Assembly: GCA_964413635.1 (NCBI GenBank)
Contig: CAYPTH010000001.1
Location: forward strand, 1 to 64,000
From: CAYFQV01 sp964413635
GTDB taxonomy: Bacteria > Spirochaetota > Spirochaetia > DSM-27196 > PWMO01
DNA length: 64,000 nucleotides
Direction: 5' to 3'
The stretch's first letter is position 1; the number at the start of each line of letters is the position of its first letter. This document shows positions 1 to 8,772 of this stretch, in pieces. The notes under the pieces were generated by a model, which did not search any database, was not told where the DNA came from, and saw only the letters and a program-made list of their open reading frames with translations. The position numbers and the translations under genes are program-made.

Positions 1-89
1 GAGGCAAAGAGGTATACCCGGTCGTTATACACGAAGGCGTGCGGATCGTCGAAGGTGACGGCGCCTTCCGGCTTCAGAGGATTCGGCAT
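1..89 (-). CDS. Probable GH43-like glycoside hydrolase, N-terminal fragment
   Basis: Only the first 29 codons lie in the window; the rest continues beyond base 1. The start is well bounded: the ATG at base 89 follows an in-frame TAG two codons upstream. The peptide reads MPNPLKPEGAVTFDDPHAF and continues VYNDRVYLFA, the DPH/DPF plus YNDRVYLFAS pattern that opens the first blade of five-bladed beta-propeller enzymes of family GH43 (arabinanases and xylosidases). There is no strong ribosome site. The assignment rests on one short motif, so another beta-propeller saccharide-binding protein is possible. Confidence 0.5.
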   Translation of the reverse strand, partial: MPNPLKPEGAVTFDDPHAFVYNDRVYLFA

Positions 90-157
90 ACGCTAGTATG
101 ATCATTGACCAGGACGGAGACCACGTCAAGCCGCGGCCCGAGCGCTTCCGCTACCTG

Positions 158-2902
158 CTACTTGGACTGTAGTGTCGTTACCCCGTCCCAGTCCTCGGGA
201 GACTCGAATCCGCCGCGGAAGCTCGCGCAGCGCTCCTCGAAGAGCATGGCCGGCCCATCGCTTGGATAGAGCTTGCGCACCTGCTCGAAACGCGCCTCGG
301 CGTAGGTGAAATCCCCCTTCTCGTAGGCGGAAAGACCGTCGTCAAAGGTTTCGAGCGCCTCCTTGAGGACGGGCGTCTCGTCGCCGACGTGGCCCATGAG
401 CTGGTAGAGGCGAATGGGGTGTTGAAGCCCCACGAGTCTGACGCGGTCGAGGCGGCGGAAGATGAAGGAGTCGCCCAGACCCGCTTGCGTGTGCTCGCTG
501 ACCAGTATCCAGGTACCGTAGAGCTTGTTGGCGCCCTCGAGACGCGCCGCAACGTTGGCCTGGTGCCCCATGATCGTGTAGTCCATCCGGCGTGACGTGC
601 CCAGGTTGCCGACGAGCATGGCTCCGGTGTTGATCCCGATCCGGGTGTGCAGCGGTTGGGGAGAGACGCGGTCCCGGAGTAATGCCACGTTCAGATTCTC
701 CTCGGCGCGCTTCATCCGCAGCGCCGCCTCGCAGGCGCGACGCGGGTGGTCGGGGAGCGCGATTGGGGCGCCGAAAAAGGCGACAATCGCATCTCCCTCG
801 TACTTATCGATGGTTCCGCGCTCATCCAAGAGCACATCGCTCATCTCGGTGAGGTAGCGGTTCAACAGCCCAACGAGCTCGGTGGGCGCAAGACTCTCGG
901 CGATCCCGGTGAACTGCCGGATGTCGGTGAACATGGCGGTGAGCTCCTGCTCCTGTCCGCCGAGGTCGAGTTTCTCAGGGTTGTGCACGAGCTCATCGAT
1001 AAACTCGGCCGAGATGTAGTGCTCGAAGGCGCCGTGGAGCCAGCGCTTGTCCCGCTCCGTTTCAATGAGAGCCACGACGGTGAGACCGGCCAAGGTGAGT
1101 CCGCTTGCAACGAGCATGGCGAGGAGGGGAACGAAGATACCGGTGAGAATGAAGGTCAGCACGGCTGCAGCAGCCACAACGGCGATTACGATCAATCCAA
1201 TCAGCACATGGGTGACGGGGCGGCGACCGCGGATCAACACCCCAATGAGCACGGGAACCACAAAGGCAAGAATGGCCGCCGCCCACCGCGGCGCCTGATT
1301 CAGGAAGCTCTCCGACAGCAAGGTGTTCAGCACCGCCGCGTGAACGCCGAGGTTGAGAAACTCCGAATCAAAGGGCGTCACGCCCAGGTCGGTCGTCGAG
1401 GTAGCGGTAAACCCCACGAAAACGATCCCCTCACTCAGCGCCTCAGTGAGAACCCGCCGCTGCTCGGTGAGCGCATTGTAGATCTCCCGGGTCCGCGCGA
1501 AGACCTCTTCCACCTCTTGTTGGAGCGTGTTGAGCTGCTCCACCTCCGCCGCCGAAGAGAGCTCACCCTGCGTGAGTCGCTCCTCAATCTGCGCGATCAT
1601 CCGCTCTTCCGCCGGACCGTCGAGAAAGCTGCCCACCACAGCCACGTAGGCGCGGCGGAGCTCGCGATACTCGGTCACGAGGCCCCAGTTCCCGCTCCGG
1701 ACCATCTCCTCCCGCGTGCTCTCGGCGATCCGGCGGAGCTCGAGGGGTGTAGTCTGGGCGCTGCCGAAGCTGAAGTACCCGGCGGCATCCATCTCTTCCA
1801 GGTTGAACGCCAGATCCGCTTCCAATTGCTGGGCATCGAGGATCCGGGCGTAGGAGATGTGACGGAATGAATCGAGATAGGTTCCCTTCGGCCAGTTGAT
1901 GAGGACACTGCCGTCCTCCCGGCGCGGGATTCGGAGCGTATCCTCCTCGCCGTTAAGAACGAAGCGGTTTGGAGACGCCTCTAGGGACTGGACACCGTAG
2001 AGCTCGTGAAAGAACGGTATCACGAGTTGGCCAAAGACCGCGGACCCATCCGTTGCGTAGAGATGAGCGCTTCGGGTAACTCCGTCGGGGTCTATCTCGT
2101 TGTTGCTAAAGCCACCGTAGGCGCTTGCCTCGAGAAGCGGCTCGATCATGGGAAGGATGCCTCCCCGTTGCTCGATCGCCTCATTGTCGGGAGAGAAGCT
2201 ATCGGAGGACGACTCAACGGCAAATGCGCTGCGGGCGGCGGAGATGAGCGATTCCGGTGCCTCCGCCGGCTCTTCCGTCATGACAAAAGGGAGACTCACG
2301 GTCCCGTTGGCCGCAACGGCGTTCGCGAGGGCCTGGTCGTTGTTCACCCGCGCCTCACGCACCCCTCGAACAATGCGGCTCCGGCTCGACTGCGCCTGGG
2401 CAATCACGTCGTCGAGGAAGGGAGGGAGCGCTTGAGCCGGAATGGAGCCCTGCGTAAGGGCGCGCTGCAGATCGTTCAGGTTGCTCGTCAGCTGGTCGAA
2501 CTCCTCCCGCACCACCGCCGGCACGCTGCCGTCAATCGCTTCCTCGTCCACGGTTGTCGGACTCTGATCCGAATAGTCGAGGTCTAAAAAGACCGATTCC
2601 GGGGCGAACTCCGAGAGCAGCCAGAGTCCCTCGGCGAAGACGCTTCGCCGCCACGGCCACTCCCCCTGCCGGCGAACCGACGCATCATCGATATTGAGAA
2701 GCACAATTCTCGAATCCTCCGGCACCTCCGGACGGAGGCGGAGCATTGCGTCGTACAATCGGTCGTTTCCGGTTCGGAAGCCCGGCGTGAATGCAAGCAG
2801 GGCCGACACCAAACCCACTAGAGTGGCCACGGCAAGGTTGAAGTACCAGGGCGTAGGGAACAGACGCGAGCTACGAACTGGAGTTACCGAATTTGCATTC
2901 AT
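158..2902 (-). CDS. CHASE2-domain class III adenylate/guanylate cyclase, membrane bound
   Basis: This 914-residue membrane cyclase makes a cyclic nucleotide from NTP in response to an extracytoplasmic signal. Order of parts: an N-terminal membrane segment (about 20-40), a large CHASE2 sensory domain (about 45-510, with LLNIDDASV and VFVGFTATSTTDLG), a cluster of hydrophobic segments (about 540-620), a class III catalytic domain (about 655-835) and a short TPR-like tail. The catalytic domain shows both metal-binding aspartates (FTDIRQF and KYEGDAI) and the NVAARL motif. The position that often holds the adenine-recognising Asp is Thr, which is common in bacteria. It is divergent from a secreted-protein/outer-membrane/FecR cluster, a pairing often seen in spirochaetes. 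The start is the ATG facing the 2929 gene. Substrate choice (ATP or GTP) cannot be read here. Confidence 0.93.
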   Translation of the reverse strand: MNANSVTPVRSSRLFPTPWYFNLAVATLVGLVSALLAFTPGFRTGNDRLYDAMLRLRPEVPEDSRIVLLNIDDASVRRQGEWPWRRSVFAEGLWLLSEFAPESVFLDLDYSDQSPTTVDEEAIDGSVPAVVREEFDQLTSNLNDLQRALTQGSIPAQALPPFLDDVIAQAQSSRSRIVRGVREARVNNDQALANAVAANGTVSLPFVMTEEPAEAPESLISAARSAFAVESSSDSFSPDNEAIEQRGGILPMIEPLLEASAYGGFSNNEIDPDGVTRSAHLYATDGSAVFGQLVIPFFHELYGVQSLEASPNRFVLNGEEDTLRIPRREDGSVLINWPKGTYLDSFRHISYARILDAQQLEADLAFNLEEMDAAGYFSFGSAQTTPLELRRIAESTREEMVRSGNWGLVTEYRELRRAYVAVVGSFLDGPAEERMIAQIEERLTQGELSSAAEVEQLNTLQQEVEEVFARTREIYNALTEQRRVLTEALSEGIVFVGFTATSTTDLGVTPFDSEFLNLGVHAAVLNTLLSESFLNQAPRWAAAILAFVVPVLIGVLIRGRRPVTHVLIGLIVIAVVAAAAVLTFILTGIFVPLLAMLVASGLTLAGLTVVALIETERDKRWLHGAFEHYISAEFIDELVHNPEKLDLGGQEQELTAMFTDIRQFTGIAESLAPTELVGLLNRYLTEMSDVLLDERGTIDKYEGDAIVAFFGAPIALPDHPRRACEAALRMKRAEENLNVALLRDRVSPQPLHTRIGINTGAMLVGNLGTSRRMDYTIMGHQANVAARLEGANKLYGTWILVSEHTQAGLGDSFIFRRLDRVRLVGLQHPIRLYQLMGHVGDETPVLKEALETFDDGLSAYEKGDFTYAEARFEQVRKLYPSDGPAMLFEERCASFRGGFESPEDWDGVTTLQSK

Positions 2903-2928
2903 CGTGCACCACAGTATATTGAGGTGTA
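2892..2928. promoter_or_regulatory. Compact divergent promoter region between the cyclase and the secreted-protein gene
   Basis: Only 26 bases separate the two divergent start codons. On the minus strand TATACT (2913-2918) is a good -10 for the cyclase, 10 bases before its ATG. On the plus strand TATATT (2915-2920) with TTTGCA (2892-2897) at a 17-base spacing could serve the 2929 gene. The two -10 boxes overlap, so the two directions would compete for polymerase. The plus-strand site would leave almost no leader, which fits poorly with the GAGGTG ribosome site at 2921-2926. Confidence 0.35.
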
Positions 2929-3474
2929 ATGAAATCGACCACTGGTTCGCACCGGACCCGGCAATCGCGAAGGCCTCGCCTCAGACTCTTGGCCGGCGCG
3001 ATAGCCTGCATGTTGGGCGTGTCGGCGACACACATGGCGGTCGCACAAACGGAGGCTAAACTCTTCGACGATCTGCGGGCGGCCGAGACGGTAAGCTACC
3101 GACAGGCGGCGCTTGCCGCATTGGCTGCGGCAGGAAGAGCCGATATCGGGACCATGTCATCAGCCGACACCCAAGCGCTCGACTCCCTTGTGTTGGACAA
3201 CATCCCCCTGCGCAGCGTCGACCTCGAACAATCCATCTCTACGGCCCAGTTTGCCTTTCTGGTAATGGAGGCCTTCCCGATTCCCGAGGGCGTCATGTAT
3301 CGTCTATTTCCCTCTCCTCGCTATGCGCTTCGAGATCTGCGCTTCTACGATATCCTCCCGAATAAGTTGGAGGCGCGGGATCACCTCGACGGAGAGACGG
3401 CGTTGAGTCTACTCTCGCGAACCCGAGCTTGGGTCACCCGGCACGGGGCCCCGGAACAAGGGGGCCGATCATGA
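2929..3474 (+). CDS. Secreted protein of unknown function in the CHASE2/FecR cluster
   Basis: This 181-residue protein has an Arg-rich N-terminus, a hydrophobic core and an AVAQ-type signal peptidase I site at about residue 40, so it is probably periplasmic. The mature part is mostly helical with no motif I recognise. A helix around ISTAQFAFLVMEAFPI and a short segment GVMYRLFPSPRYALRDL resemble the small secreted partners often found beside spirochaetal outer-membrane proteins, but that is only an impression. GAGGTG precedes the ATG. Its stop overlaps the next gene's start (ATGA), so the two are probably translationally coupled. Function unknown. Confidence 0.75.
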   Translation: MKSTTGSHRTRQSRRPRLRLLAGAIACMLGVSATHMAVAQTEAKLFDDLRAAETVSYRQAALAALAAAGRADIGTMSSADTQALDSLVLDNIPLRSVDLEQSISTAQFAFLVMEAFPIPEGVMYRLFPSPRYALRDLRFYDILPNKLEARDHLDGETALSLLSRTRAWVTRHGAPEQGGRS

Positions 3475-4835
3475 GACGGAACTTCCACGCGGTAGTTTCG
3501 CCGGTGTCGCGGACACTCCTCACTGCACTGCTCTTCGGGATCGCCGTATCCCTCTCGGCACAAGAAATCGACTTCTCGCTCTCCAACACAACGGGCCTTG
3601 GAAATGCCCCGGGAGAGGCGCAGACGGCGCGCTACGACCACGAGAATCAGCTCATGTCATCGCTGAGATGGGATCTCGGTCGATGGCTCCGGCTGAGCGC
3701 ATCCGGCTTCGTGGTCGTGGAGAGCGATTTCCGCGGCAGCACCGATGCCGGGGGCGACCTCACGTCGCTGCAACTGCGCGGCCAAATCCCTCGCACCGGC
3801 CGCGATGCCACCGGCCGTGAGTACGCCCGGAGCTCGGTTTTCGGGTTTGCCCTTGGTCGCCAAGAGCTCACGGAGTTTTCCGGTTTCGTCATGGACACCG
3901 CCGTTGACGGGCTCTCCCTCTCCTATACCACCCCCGTCGTGGACCTCGGAGTGACCGCCGGCTACCACGGATTGCGACTTCGAAACGCGAGCGCCCTCCT
4001 CTCCTCACCATCGGAAACGGCGGACCAAGAGAACCTCTTTGCGCCGTCTCGCGGGATCGGGAAGATCTCCGTTGCCCTTCCCGAGGTAATCTCCCGACAG
4101 AGCGTGCTGTTCACCGGGATCGGCCAGATCGACCTCCCAGAGCTCCCCACGGCGGGCGCCGAAGCCGCTTCCAGCACCGAGCGCTACCACGCCCTCCACG
4201 TCGGGACCGGCGTGACGGGTCCGGTGACCACGCAGCTCTTCTACACAGTCTTCGGCTACTACTACGCCCCGTGGTTCCGCTCCGACTCCGGCGATGCCGA
4301 CTACAGCGGAACCGGCTTCGCCGGTGGAGGGAGCGTCCGGTACTACGTGGAAGAGTTCGCCTACTCGAGCCTTCAGCTCCGCGGCGCCTACGCCTCTGGA
4401 GACGGCGGACGCAGTCAGCGGATCGGCGGCGGCGCCGGAGGCACCACGCATTTCGTACCGATCACCGATCCGCAGGTGACGGCACTCCTCGATGTCGCTT
4501 TCACCAACGTTGTCCTCGGCGAGGCGAGTTACTCATTCCGCCCCTTCGCGCCAAGCTATCCACGCAACACCGGCGTGCGGGTTGAGCTGCAGATGCAAGC
4601 GCTCGGACGGCCGACCGCCGGCGCGGGCAGCGTCGACGGACTCGAAAGCGACGCTCCGGCCGGCTATCTCGGCACGGCAGCGAAGGCGGAAATTCGGTAC
4701 CGGCCGACATCCGACCTGATTCTCAGCCTCGTGGGCGCCGCAGTCTGGCCCGGGGAAGCGGCGGTCGCCGGCGGTCTCCTCCCCGACGGGGCGGCACTCT
4801 TGCGAGCTGGAATAGACGCGCGGCTCGAATTCTAA
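3471..4835 (+). CDS. Outer-membrane beta-barrel protein
   Basis: The ATG at 3471 overlaps the previous stop (ATGA); the frame is open upstream to 3429 but that extension lies inside the preceding gene and would hide the signal peptide. The 454-residue product starts with a classical leader (LLTALLFGIAVSLSAQ, cleavage after SLSA). It continues as alternating polar and aromatic/hydrophobic stretches typical of transmembrane beta strands, with Gly- and Ser-rich turns. It ends in Phe (GIDARLEF), the usual C-terminal recognition signal for BAM-dependent barrel insertion. No enzymatic motif is visible. Coupling with the secreted protein upstream and the FecR-domain gene downstream suggests a cell-envelope module. 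Confidence 0.75.
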   Translation: MRRNFHAVVSPVSRTLLTALLFGIAVSLSAQEIDFSLSNTTGLGNAPGEAQTARYDHENQLMSSLRWDLGRWLRLSASGFVVVESDFRGSTDAGGDLTSLQLRGQIPRTGRDATGREYARSSVFGFALGRQELTEFSGFVMDTAVDGLSLSYTTPVVDLGVTAGYHGLRLRNASALLSSPSETADQENLFAPSRGIGKISVALPEVISRQSVLFTGIGQIDLPELPTAGAEAASSTERYHALHVGTGVTGPVTTQLFYTVFGYYYAPWFRSDSGDADYSGTGFAGGGSVRYYVEEFAYSSLQLRGAYASGDGGRSQRIGGGAGGTTHFVPITDPQVTALLDVAFTNVVLGEASYSFRPFAPSYPRNTGVRVELQMQALGRPTAGAGSVDGLESDAPAGYLGTAAKAEIRYRPTSDLILSLVGAAVWPGEAAVAGGLLPDGAALLRAGIDARLEF

Positions 4836-4905
4836 CCGGAAAGTGACACGCTCAGCCCTGAAGCTTGGACAAAATTGCACTATATTCTGACAAGAGGAGG
4901 AAGAA

Positions 4906-5493
4906 ATGAGCCGCCATACAAATAGTTTGATAGTGATATTTGCAATTACGTTGCTAGCGATCGGCGCCCTTTCAGCCGGCGCCGCGGAACAGGTGGAGGT
5001 GGTATCCGTGGACGGAATGGTGCGGATCCACGCCGCGGACGGTTCATGGAGCCGCGCCGGCGCGGGAGACGTCCTCGCGAGCGGCATGTCCGTCTCGACG
5101 GGCTTCAACGCCTCCGCAGTCCTCGCCGTGGGCGCCTCGCGCGTAGAGATAGATCCGATCTCCTACCTGGAATTCTCCGAGCTCTCCGACTCAGCAGAGG
5201 CGGAGAGCGCCACCATGGACCTCTCATTCGGTCGGGTCCGCTCTCGGGTTCGAAGTGCCGATCAGCGGAGCACGGATTTCCAAGTCCGCAGCCCCGTCTC
5301 AACGGCCGCCGTCAAAGGAACCGACTTCGTCTACGACGGAAGTCTCTTGACCGTATTCGAGGGTGACGTCTCCTTACGGAACAGCATAGGCCAGAGCCAC
5401 AGCGTCCGCGCAGGCCAGCGCAGCCGCGCCTACGGCTACGAGACTATCCAATCGGTCGAGGCCTACTACGCCGAGGTTGCCGAGCTGCAGTAG
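4906..5493 (+). CDS. FecR-domain periplasmic protein
   Basis: This 195-residue protein has a signal peptide (LLAIGALSAGAAEQ) followed by a single FecR domain: a start strand VEVVSVDGMVRI, a central stretch GDVLASGMSVSTGFNASAVLAVGAS, and the hallmark FQVRSPVSTAAVKGTDFVYD followed by LTVFEGDVSLRN and VRAGQRS. It lacks an N-terminal cytoplasmic anti-sigma segment, so it is not a FecR-type sigma regulator but one of the secreted single-domain versions. A strong AGGAGG lies upstream of the ATG. Genes of this kind commonly sit beside CHASE2 cyclases in spirochaetes, as here, suggesting a shared envelope-sensing role; this is inference. Confidence 0.88.
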   Translation: MSRHTNSLIVIFAITLLAIGALSAGAAEQVEVVSVDGMVRIHAADGSWSRAGAGDVLASGMSVSTGFNASAVLAVGASRVEIDPISYLEFSELSDSAEAESATMDLSFGRVRSRVRSADQRSTDFQVRSPVSTAAVKGTDFVYDGSLLTVFEGDVSLRNSIGQSHSVRAGQRSRAYGYETIQSVEAYYAEVAELQ

Positions 5494-5511
5494 AGCTTCG
5501 CAGCCCTACAA

Positions 5512-5537
5512 CGGGCCGTCGAAGCCCCGGCGGCCCG
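5512..5537. terminator. GC-rich inverted repeat between convergent genes
   Basis: CGGGCCG (5512-5518) and CGGCCCG (5531-5537) form a perfect 7-bp stem with a 12-base loop. It lies between the convergent ends of the FecR gene and apgM. No T-tract follows on either strand, so it could slow transcription or protect 3' ends but is not a standard intrinsic terminator. Confidence 0.3.
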
Positions 5538-5539
5538 GT

Positions 5540-6742
5540 TCACGCCCCGAACTTTTCAATCCGCAGCGCGTTTGCCATTGCCAAGGGCATGAGATTCGTC
5601 GCCGGGAAGCGTGGACCCAATCCGCCCGCCAGACAGGCACGCTCACCGAAGGTCTTCACGTTGTCCGGCCTACAGTAGGCCGAGTAGAGTAGCGTCGGTA
5701 CCGGATGCCAGCTGTGGTTGGCCAGGGCCCACGGCGTTGAGTGGTCACCGGTCACCACCAGAACGTCGGGCGCCGCCTCAATGAGGCCGGGAAGCGCCGC
5801 GTCTACCGCCTCAATGCTCTTGACCTTCGCAGGAAAATCGCCGTCCTCGCCGGCCTTGTCGGGTTTCTTCACGTGGATAAAGAAGAAGTCGAAGTCGCTG
5901 CGATGCTTCTTCATGACCGCGAACTTCTCACCGGGATCCTCACTGTTGTCGAGGGCCTGCATACCGAGGAGCTTCGCCAAACCGCGGTACATGGGATAGG
6001 CGGCAATGGAGGCACTCCGCGTTCCGTAGACCTCCCGAAAGCTCGGCCAATCGGGGGTCTTGGCAAAACCGCGCAGGAGCGCCATGTTCGCCTGATCCTC
6101 GCCTCCGAGAATCTCCTTCGCCTTCTCAATGAACTCGTTTGCCAGGGCGGCAGTCTTCTTGGAGGCGTCGTTCCCGCCTTCCGCAAGGTGCGGCTTGTGA
6201 CCCACGACCTTCGGATCGGTATCGTTCACCTTCTCGCCGAGTCCCTCGCCCCGAAAGACGACCAAGAAGCGGTGCTCCTTGATGGTCTGGACAAAGACCT
6301 CCCCGGAGGAAAGCTCGATGCCCTTGAGCTTCTCGACGAGCTCCGCATTCTTCTCGGTGGAAATCCGTCCCGCCCGTCGATCGGTCACGAGACCACCGGA
6401 ATCAACGCTACAGAAATTGCCTCGGCAGGCGACATCGCTCTTCTGCAGATCAAAGTCGATGCCCGCTGCGCTCAAGACGCCGCGTCCAACCTGATATTGC
6501 AGCGGGTTGTAGCCGAAGAGCGCGAGATGCGCGGGACCGCTTCCCGGCGTAATGCCCCCACCAACGGGCTCGTGCAAGCCGCAGACGCTCTTCTCCGCCA
6601 GTCGGTCCAGATTCGGCGTCTTCGCGGCCTCGAGCTCGGTCTTGTCGTCAGGGCCGGGCAAACCACCGAGTCCGTCCATGACCAGGAGTACAACTTTCGT
6701 GTCCGCTTCCGCTTGGAGCGTTTTGATTACGTTCAGATCCAT
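5540..6742 (-). CDS. apgM: Cofactor-independent phosphoglycerate mutase, archaeal (ApgM) type
   Basis: Interconverts 3- and 2-phosphoglycerate in glycolysis. The 400-residue product belongs to the alkaline-phosphatase superfamily: VVLLVMDGLGGLPG (metal-binding Asp), TPNLDRLA, GGGITPGSGPAHLALFGY, DFFFIHVKKPDKAGEDGD and VTGDHSTPW carry the metal and active-site residues in family order. An upstream ATG two codons earlier touches the AAGGAG ribosome site directly, whereas the ATG at 6742 is spaced six bases from it, so the shorter start is preferred. The gene stands alone and ends convergent with the FecR gene. The archaeal-type enzyme is usual in spirochaetes of this group. Confidence 0.93.
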   Translation of the reverse strand: MDLNVIKTLQAEADTKVVLLVMDGLGGLPGPDDKTELEAAKTPNLDRLAEKSVCGLHEPVGGGITPGSGPAHLALFGYNPLQYQVGRGVLSAAGIDFDLQKSDVACRGNFCSVDSGGLVTDRRAGRISTEKNAELVEKLKGIELSSGEVFVQTIKEHRFLVVFRGEGLGEKVNDTDPKVVGHKPHLAEGGNDASKKTAALANEFIEKAKEILGGEDQANMALLRGFAKTPDWPSFREVYGTRSASIAAYPMYRGLAKLLGMQALDNSEDPGEKFAVMKKHRSDFDFFFIHVKKPDKAGEDGDFPAKVKSIEAVDAALPGLIEAAPDVLVVTGDHSTPWALANHSWHPVPTLLYSAYCRPDNVKTFGERACLAGGLGPRFPATNLMPLAMANALRIEKFGA

Positions 6743-6875
6743 CTCCATCTCCTTGTGGATGTTTGGAATGTACCCCTAGCCTGCCATGTTCGCGGTGCGC
6801 GTGCAAGCCGTTGCGCCGATTGGCCGCCTAGTGGACATGCACCCTGCTTCATAACGATGTTAGAGGGAAGATGCC

Positions 6876-7580
6876 ATGAAATACGTGTTGAAGTGGACCA
6901 TGCTCGCAGGAATAGCCCTGATCCTGGTGCTCGCTTGTGCGAGCACTCCTGATGAGAACGACGAAGGTCCCCGTTATGTCAAGGATCTATCCTCCGACGA
7001 ACTGGCGGACTACGCTCAGGCGGGGTACATCGCTTTCGACTTCAATCCAATCACGGCGCGCCTTCTCTTTCACGGACTTCTCGAGAACCCGAACCACATT
7101 GGGCTCCTGCAAACCACGGCGGATGCATTGGTAGAAGACTCCCCCGCCCTTTCGGCTGTCGTGTTCGAGTACCTCTATGCGGCGGAGCTCGGAATGAGCG
7201 AGGAGCAGCGCGCTACCCTCGACACCATGTACTCTTCCGCCATGTGGGTCTGGGGATTGAGCCGGAAGACCGACGGCTCACAAGAAATCGAGTCGGAGGA
7301 CTTCCAGAACCCCTCCCTGTTCACCTACGACGAGGAGGGCTATCGAGAGCTATTTGCCGACTTCGTAGCGGAGGCGGGCAGCATTGAGCGTGCGGTTCGC
7401 GGAGTCCAGGTTATCCTGGGATTGTACGGCGAGTTCTTGCAGCACCGGAACGGCCCCGAATACGACTTCGAGCGTTCCGAAATCTTCGGGCACCAGAGAT
7501 TTGCCATACAGCCCTTGTACGGATCGTGGCTAAACCGAACGCTAGAAGAAGAGCTCGGCATGCTCGAGCCTGTGGATTGA
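6876..7580 (+). CDS. Predicted lipoprotein of unknown function
   Basis: The 234-residue product carries a clear type II signal peptide: KYVLKWTMLAGIALILVLAC, a lipobox LVLAC with the lipidated Cys at residue 21 followed by the polar AST stretch. The mature protein is acidic and probably all-helical, with stretches such as ARLLFHGLLENPNHIGLLQTTADALVED and AVVFEYLYAAELGMSEEQRATLD that resemble TPR-like helix pairs. No family was recognised. A GGGAAG ribosome site precedes the ATG. It is flanked by convergent or divergent unrelated genes and appears monocistronic. Confidence 0.75.
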   Translation: MKYVLKWTMLAGIALILVLACASTPDENDEGPRYVKDLSSDELADYAQAGYIAFDFNPITARLLFHGLLENPNHIGLLQTTADALVEDSPALSAVVFEYLYAAELGMSEEQRATLDTMYSSAMWVWGLSRKTDGSQEIESEDFQNPSLFTYDEEGYRELFADFVAEAGSIERAVRGVQVILGLYGEFLQHRNGPEYDFERSEIFGHQRFAIQPLYGSWLNRTLEEELGMLEPVD

Positions 7581-7587
7581 GCCCTCG

Positions 7588-7620
7588 TGCGACGGCGGCC
7601 GCCGGAAGCCGGCCGTCGCA
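7588..7620. terminator. Perfect 9-bp inverted repeat between convergent genes
   Basis: TGCGACGGC (7588-7596) and GCCGTCGCA (7612-7620) form a perfect GC-rich stem around a 15-base loop, eight bases after the lipoprotein stop and facing the wrbA end. There is no U-tract, so termination would have to be hairpin-dependent or Rho-assisted. Confidence 0.35.
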
Positions 7621-7675
7621 GACCGGCACCCTCGGCGAATGCTGCAATGTCGATGCTCCCCTCACATGCGTGAGA

Positions 7676-8287
7676 CTAGGAGACCAACTTCCGCGTGATC
7701 TCGGCAACCCGCTTGGCCTGAAAGCGTGCAGCTTCGAGCTCGTTCTCGCTGGGCATACGAGAGCCGTCTCCGCCGGTAATCGTGCCGGCGCCGTAGGGTG
7801 ATCCGCCGGTAATCTCATCCGTACGCATCTGCCCCTGAAAGCTGTAGGGAAGGCCAACGATCACCATGCCGTGGTGAAGCAAGGTGTACTGGGTGCTAAC
7901 TATGGTCGTCTCCTGTCCGCCGTGCTGGGTGGCTGTACTGGTCATGACGCCGGCAACCTTCCCGATGAGCTCTCCCTTCTGCCACAGCGGCCCCGTGCCG
8001 TCAAAGAAGGCGCGCGCCTGGCCGAGCATGTTACCGAAGCGTGTCGGTATGCCGAACACGAAACCGTCCCCATCACGAAGATCGTCAAGCGTCGCCTCGG
8101 GAATGGCGGCCATTTGCTTCTGTGGCTCCGCCGCCCCTTGCGCCTCAATGACATCCTGCGAGAGCGTTTCCGGGAATCGGAGCAAGTTTACCTGCGCGCC
8201 GGATACCCCCTGGGCGCCCTCAACGGCGGCCTGCGCCATCTGCCACATATGTCCATATGTCGAGTAAAAGATCACCTTGATCTTCAT
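7676..8287 (-). CDS. wrbA: NAD(P)H:quinone oxidoreductase, WrbA type
   Basis: This 203-residue flavodoxin-fold enzyme uses FMN to reduce quinones by two electrons, limiting redox cycling. Family landmarks are present in order: the FMN phosphate loop at the N-terminus (VIFYSTYGHMWQMA), DGFVFGIPTRFGNM, FDGTGPLWQKGELIGKVAGVMTSTATQHGGQETT, LLHHGMVIVGLPY and SPYGAGTITGGDGSRMPSENEL. Length matches WrbA. Its start overlaps the stop of the MarR-family gene by four bases (ATGA), so the regulator and enzyme form an operon and are probably both induced when the regulator lets go. Confidence 0.95.
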   Translation of the reverse strand: MKIKVIFYSTYGHMWQMAQAAVEGAQGVSGAQVNLLRFPETLSQDVIEAQGAAEPQKQMAAIPEATLDDLRDGDGFVFGIPTRFGNMLGQARAFFDGTGPLWQKGELIGKVAGVMTSTATQHGGQETTIVSTQYTLLHHGMVIVGLPYSFQGQMRTDEITGGSPYGAGTITGGDGSRMPSENELEAARFQAKRVAEITRKLVS

Positions 8288-8757
8288 ACATTCTCCTCCT
8301 GTTGCGTGTCGGGTGATAGGCCGAGTCGATGACAGAGCTCACCAAGGTGCTTCTGCTCCTCCGGCGTGAGGACCGACATTGCCCGGGCAATTCCCTCCGC
8401 GTGCCGTGGGAAGTACTCGGAAATGAGCCGGCGTCCCTCCTCCGTGAGAGACACCTCGGTCTGCCGCCGATCCTCAGCGCTCGGCTGCCGCCGCACCAGT
8501 CCGCGGGACGCAAGGTTGTCTACGACAAGGGAGACATTGCCCTTGCTTCGCAGAAGCTTGCGACCCAACTCGGCCTGGCACATGGGCCCGAGGTGCAGAA
8601 GCGCCTCGAGCACGCCGAACTGCGGCATGGTGAGCGCGTCGGGAAGAGGAGCATACGCCACTACGCGGGAAGCCACTGCCTCAACGGCTCTATTGAGCCG
8701 GATAAAGGTGTCGAGTGCCAGTCGTTCTTGCCGCTTCGGTGGCTGCTTTCCTGCCAT
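8284..8757 (-). CDS. MarR-family transcriptional repressor of the wrbA operon
   Basis: This 157-residue winged-helix regulator has dimerisation helices at both ends, a recognition region around LGRKLLRSKGNVSLVVDNLASRGLVRR and the wing motif SAEDRRQTEVSLTEEGRRL typical of MarR proteins. It has two cysteines, Cys60 (GPMCQAEL) and Cys142. The YodB/QsrR quinone sensors use a Cys near the N-terminus, which is not present here, so thiol sensing is only a possibility. A perfect 20-base palindrome lies just upstream, over its own promoter, supporting autorepression. Coupling to wrbA points to quinone or electrophile response. Confidence 0.93.
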   Translation of the reverse strand: MAGKQPPKRQERLALDTFIRLNRAVEAVASRVVAYAPLPDALTMPQFGVLEALLHLGPMCQAELGRKLLRSKGNVSLVVDNLASRGLVRRQPSAEDRRQTEVSLTEEGRRLISEYFPRHAEGIARAMSVLTPEEQKHLGELCHRLGLSPDTQQEENV

Positions 8758-8772
8758 CTCGCATCAGCCTCG

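Noticed and set aside
5741..6952. Plus-strand frame of 403 codons over apgM
   Set aside because: Antisense to apgM, whose catalytic motifs are unmistakable.
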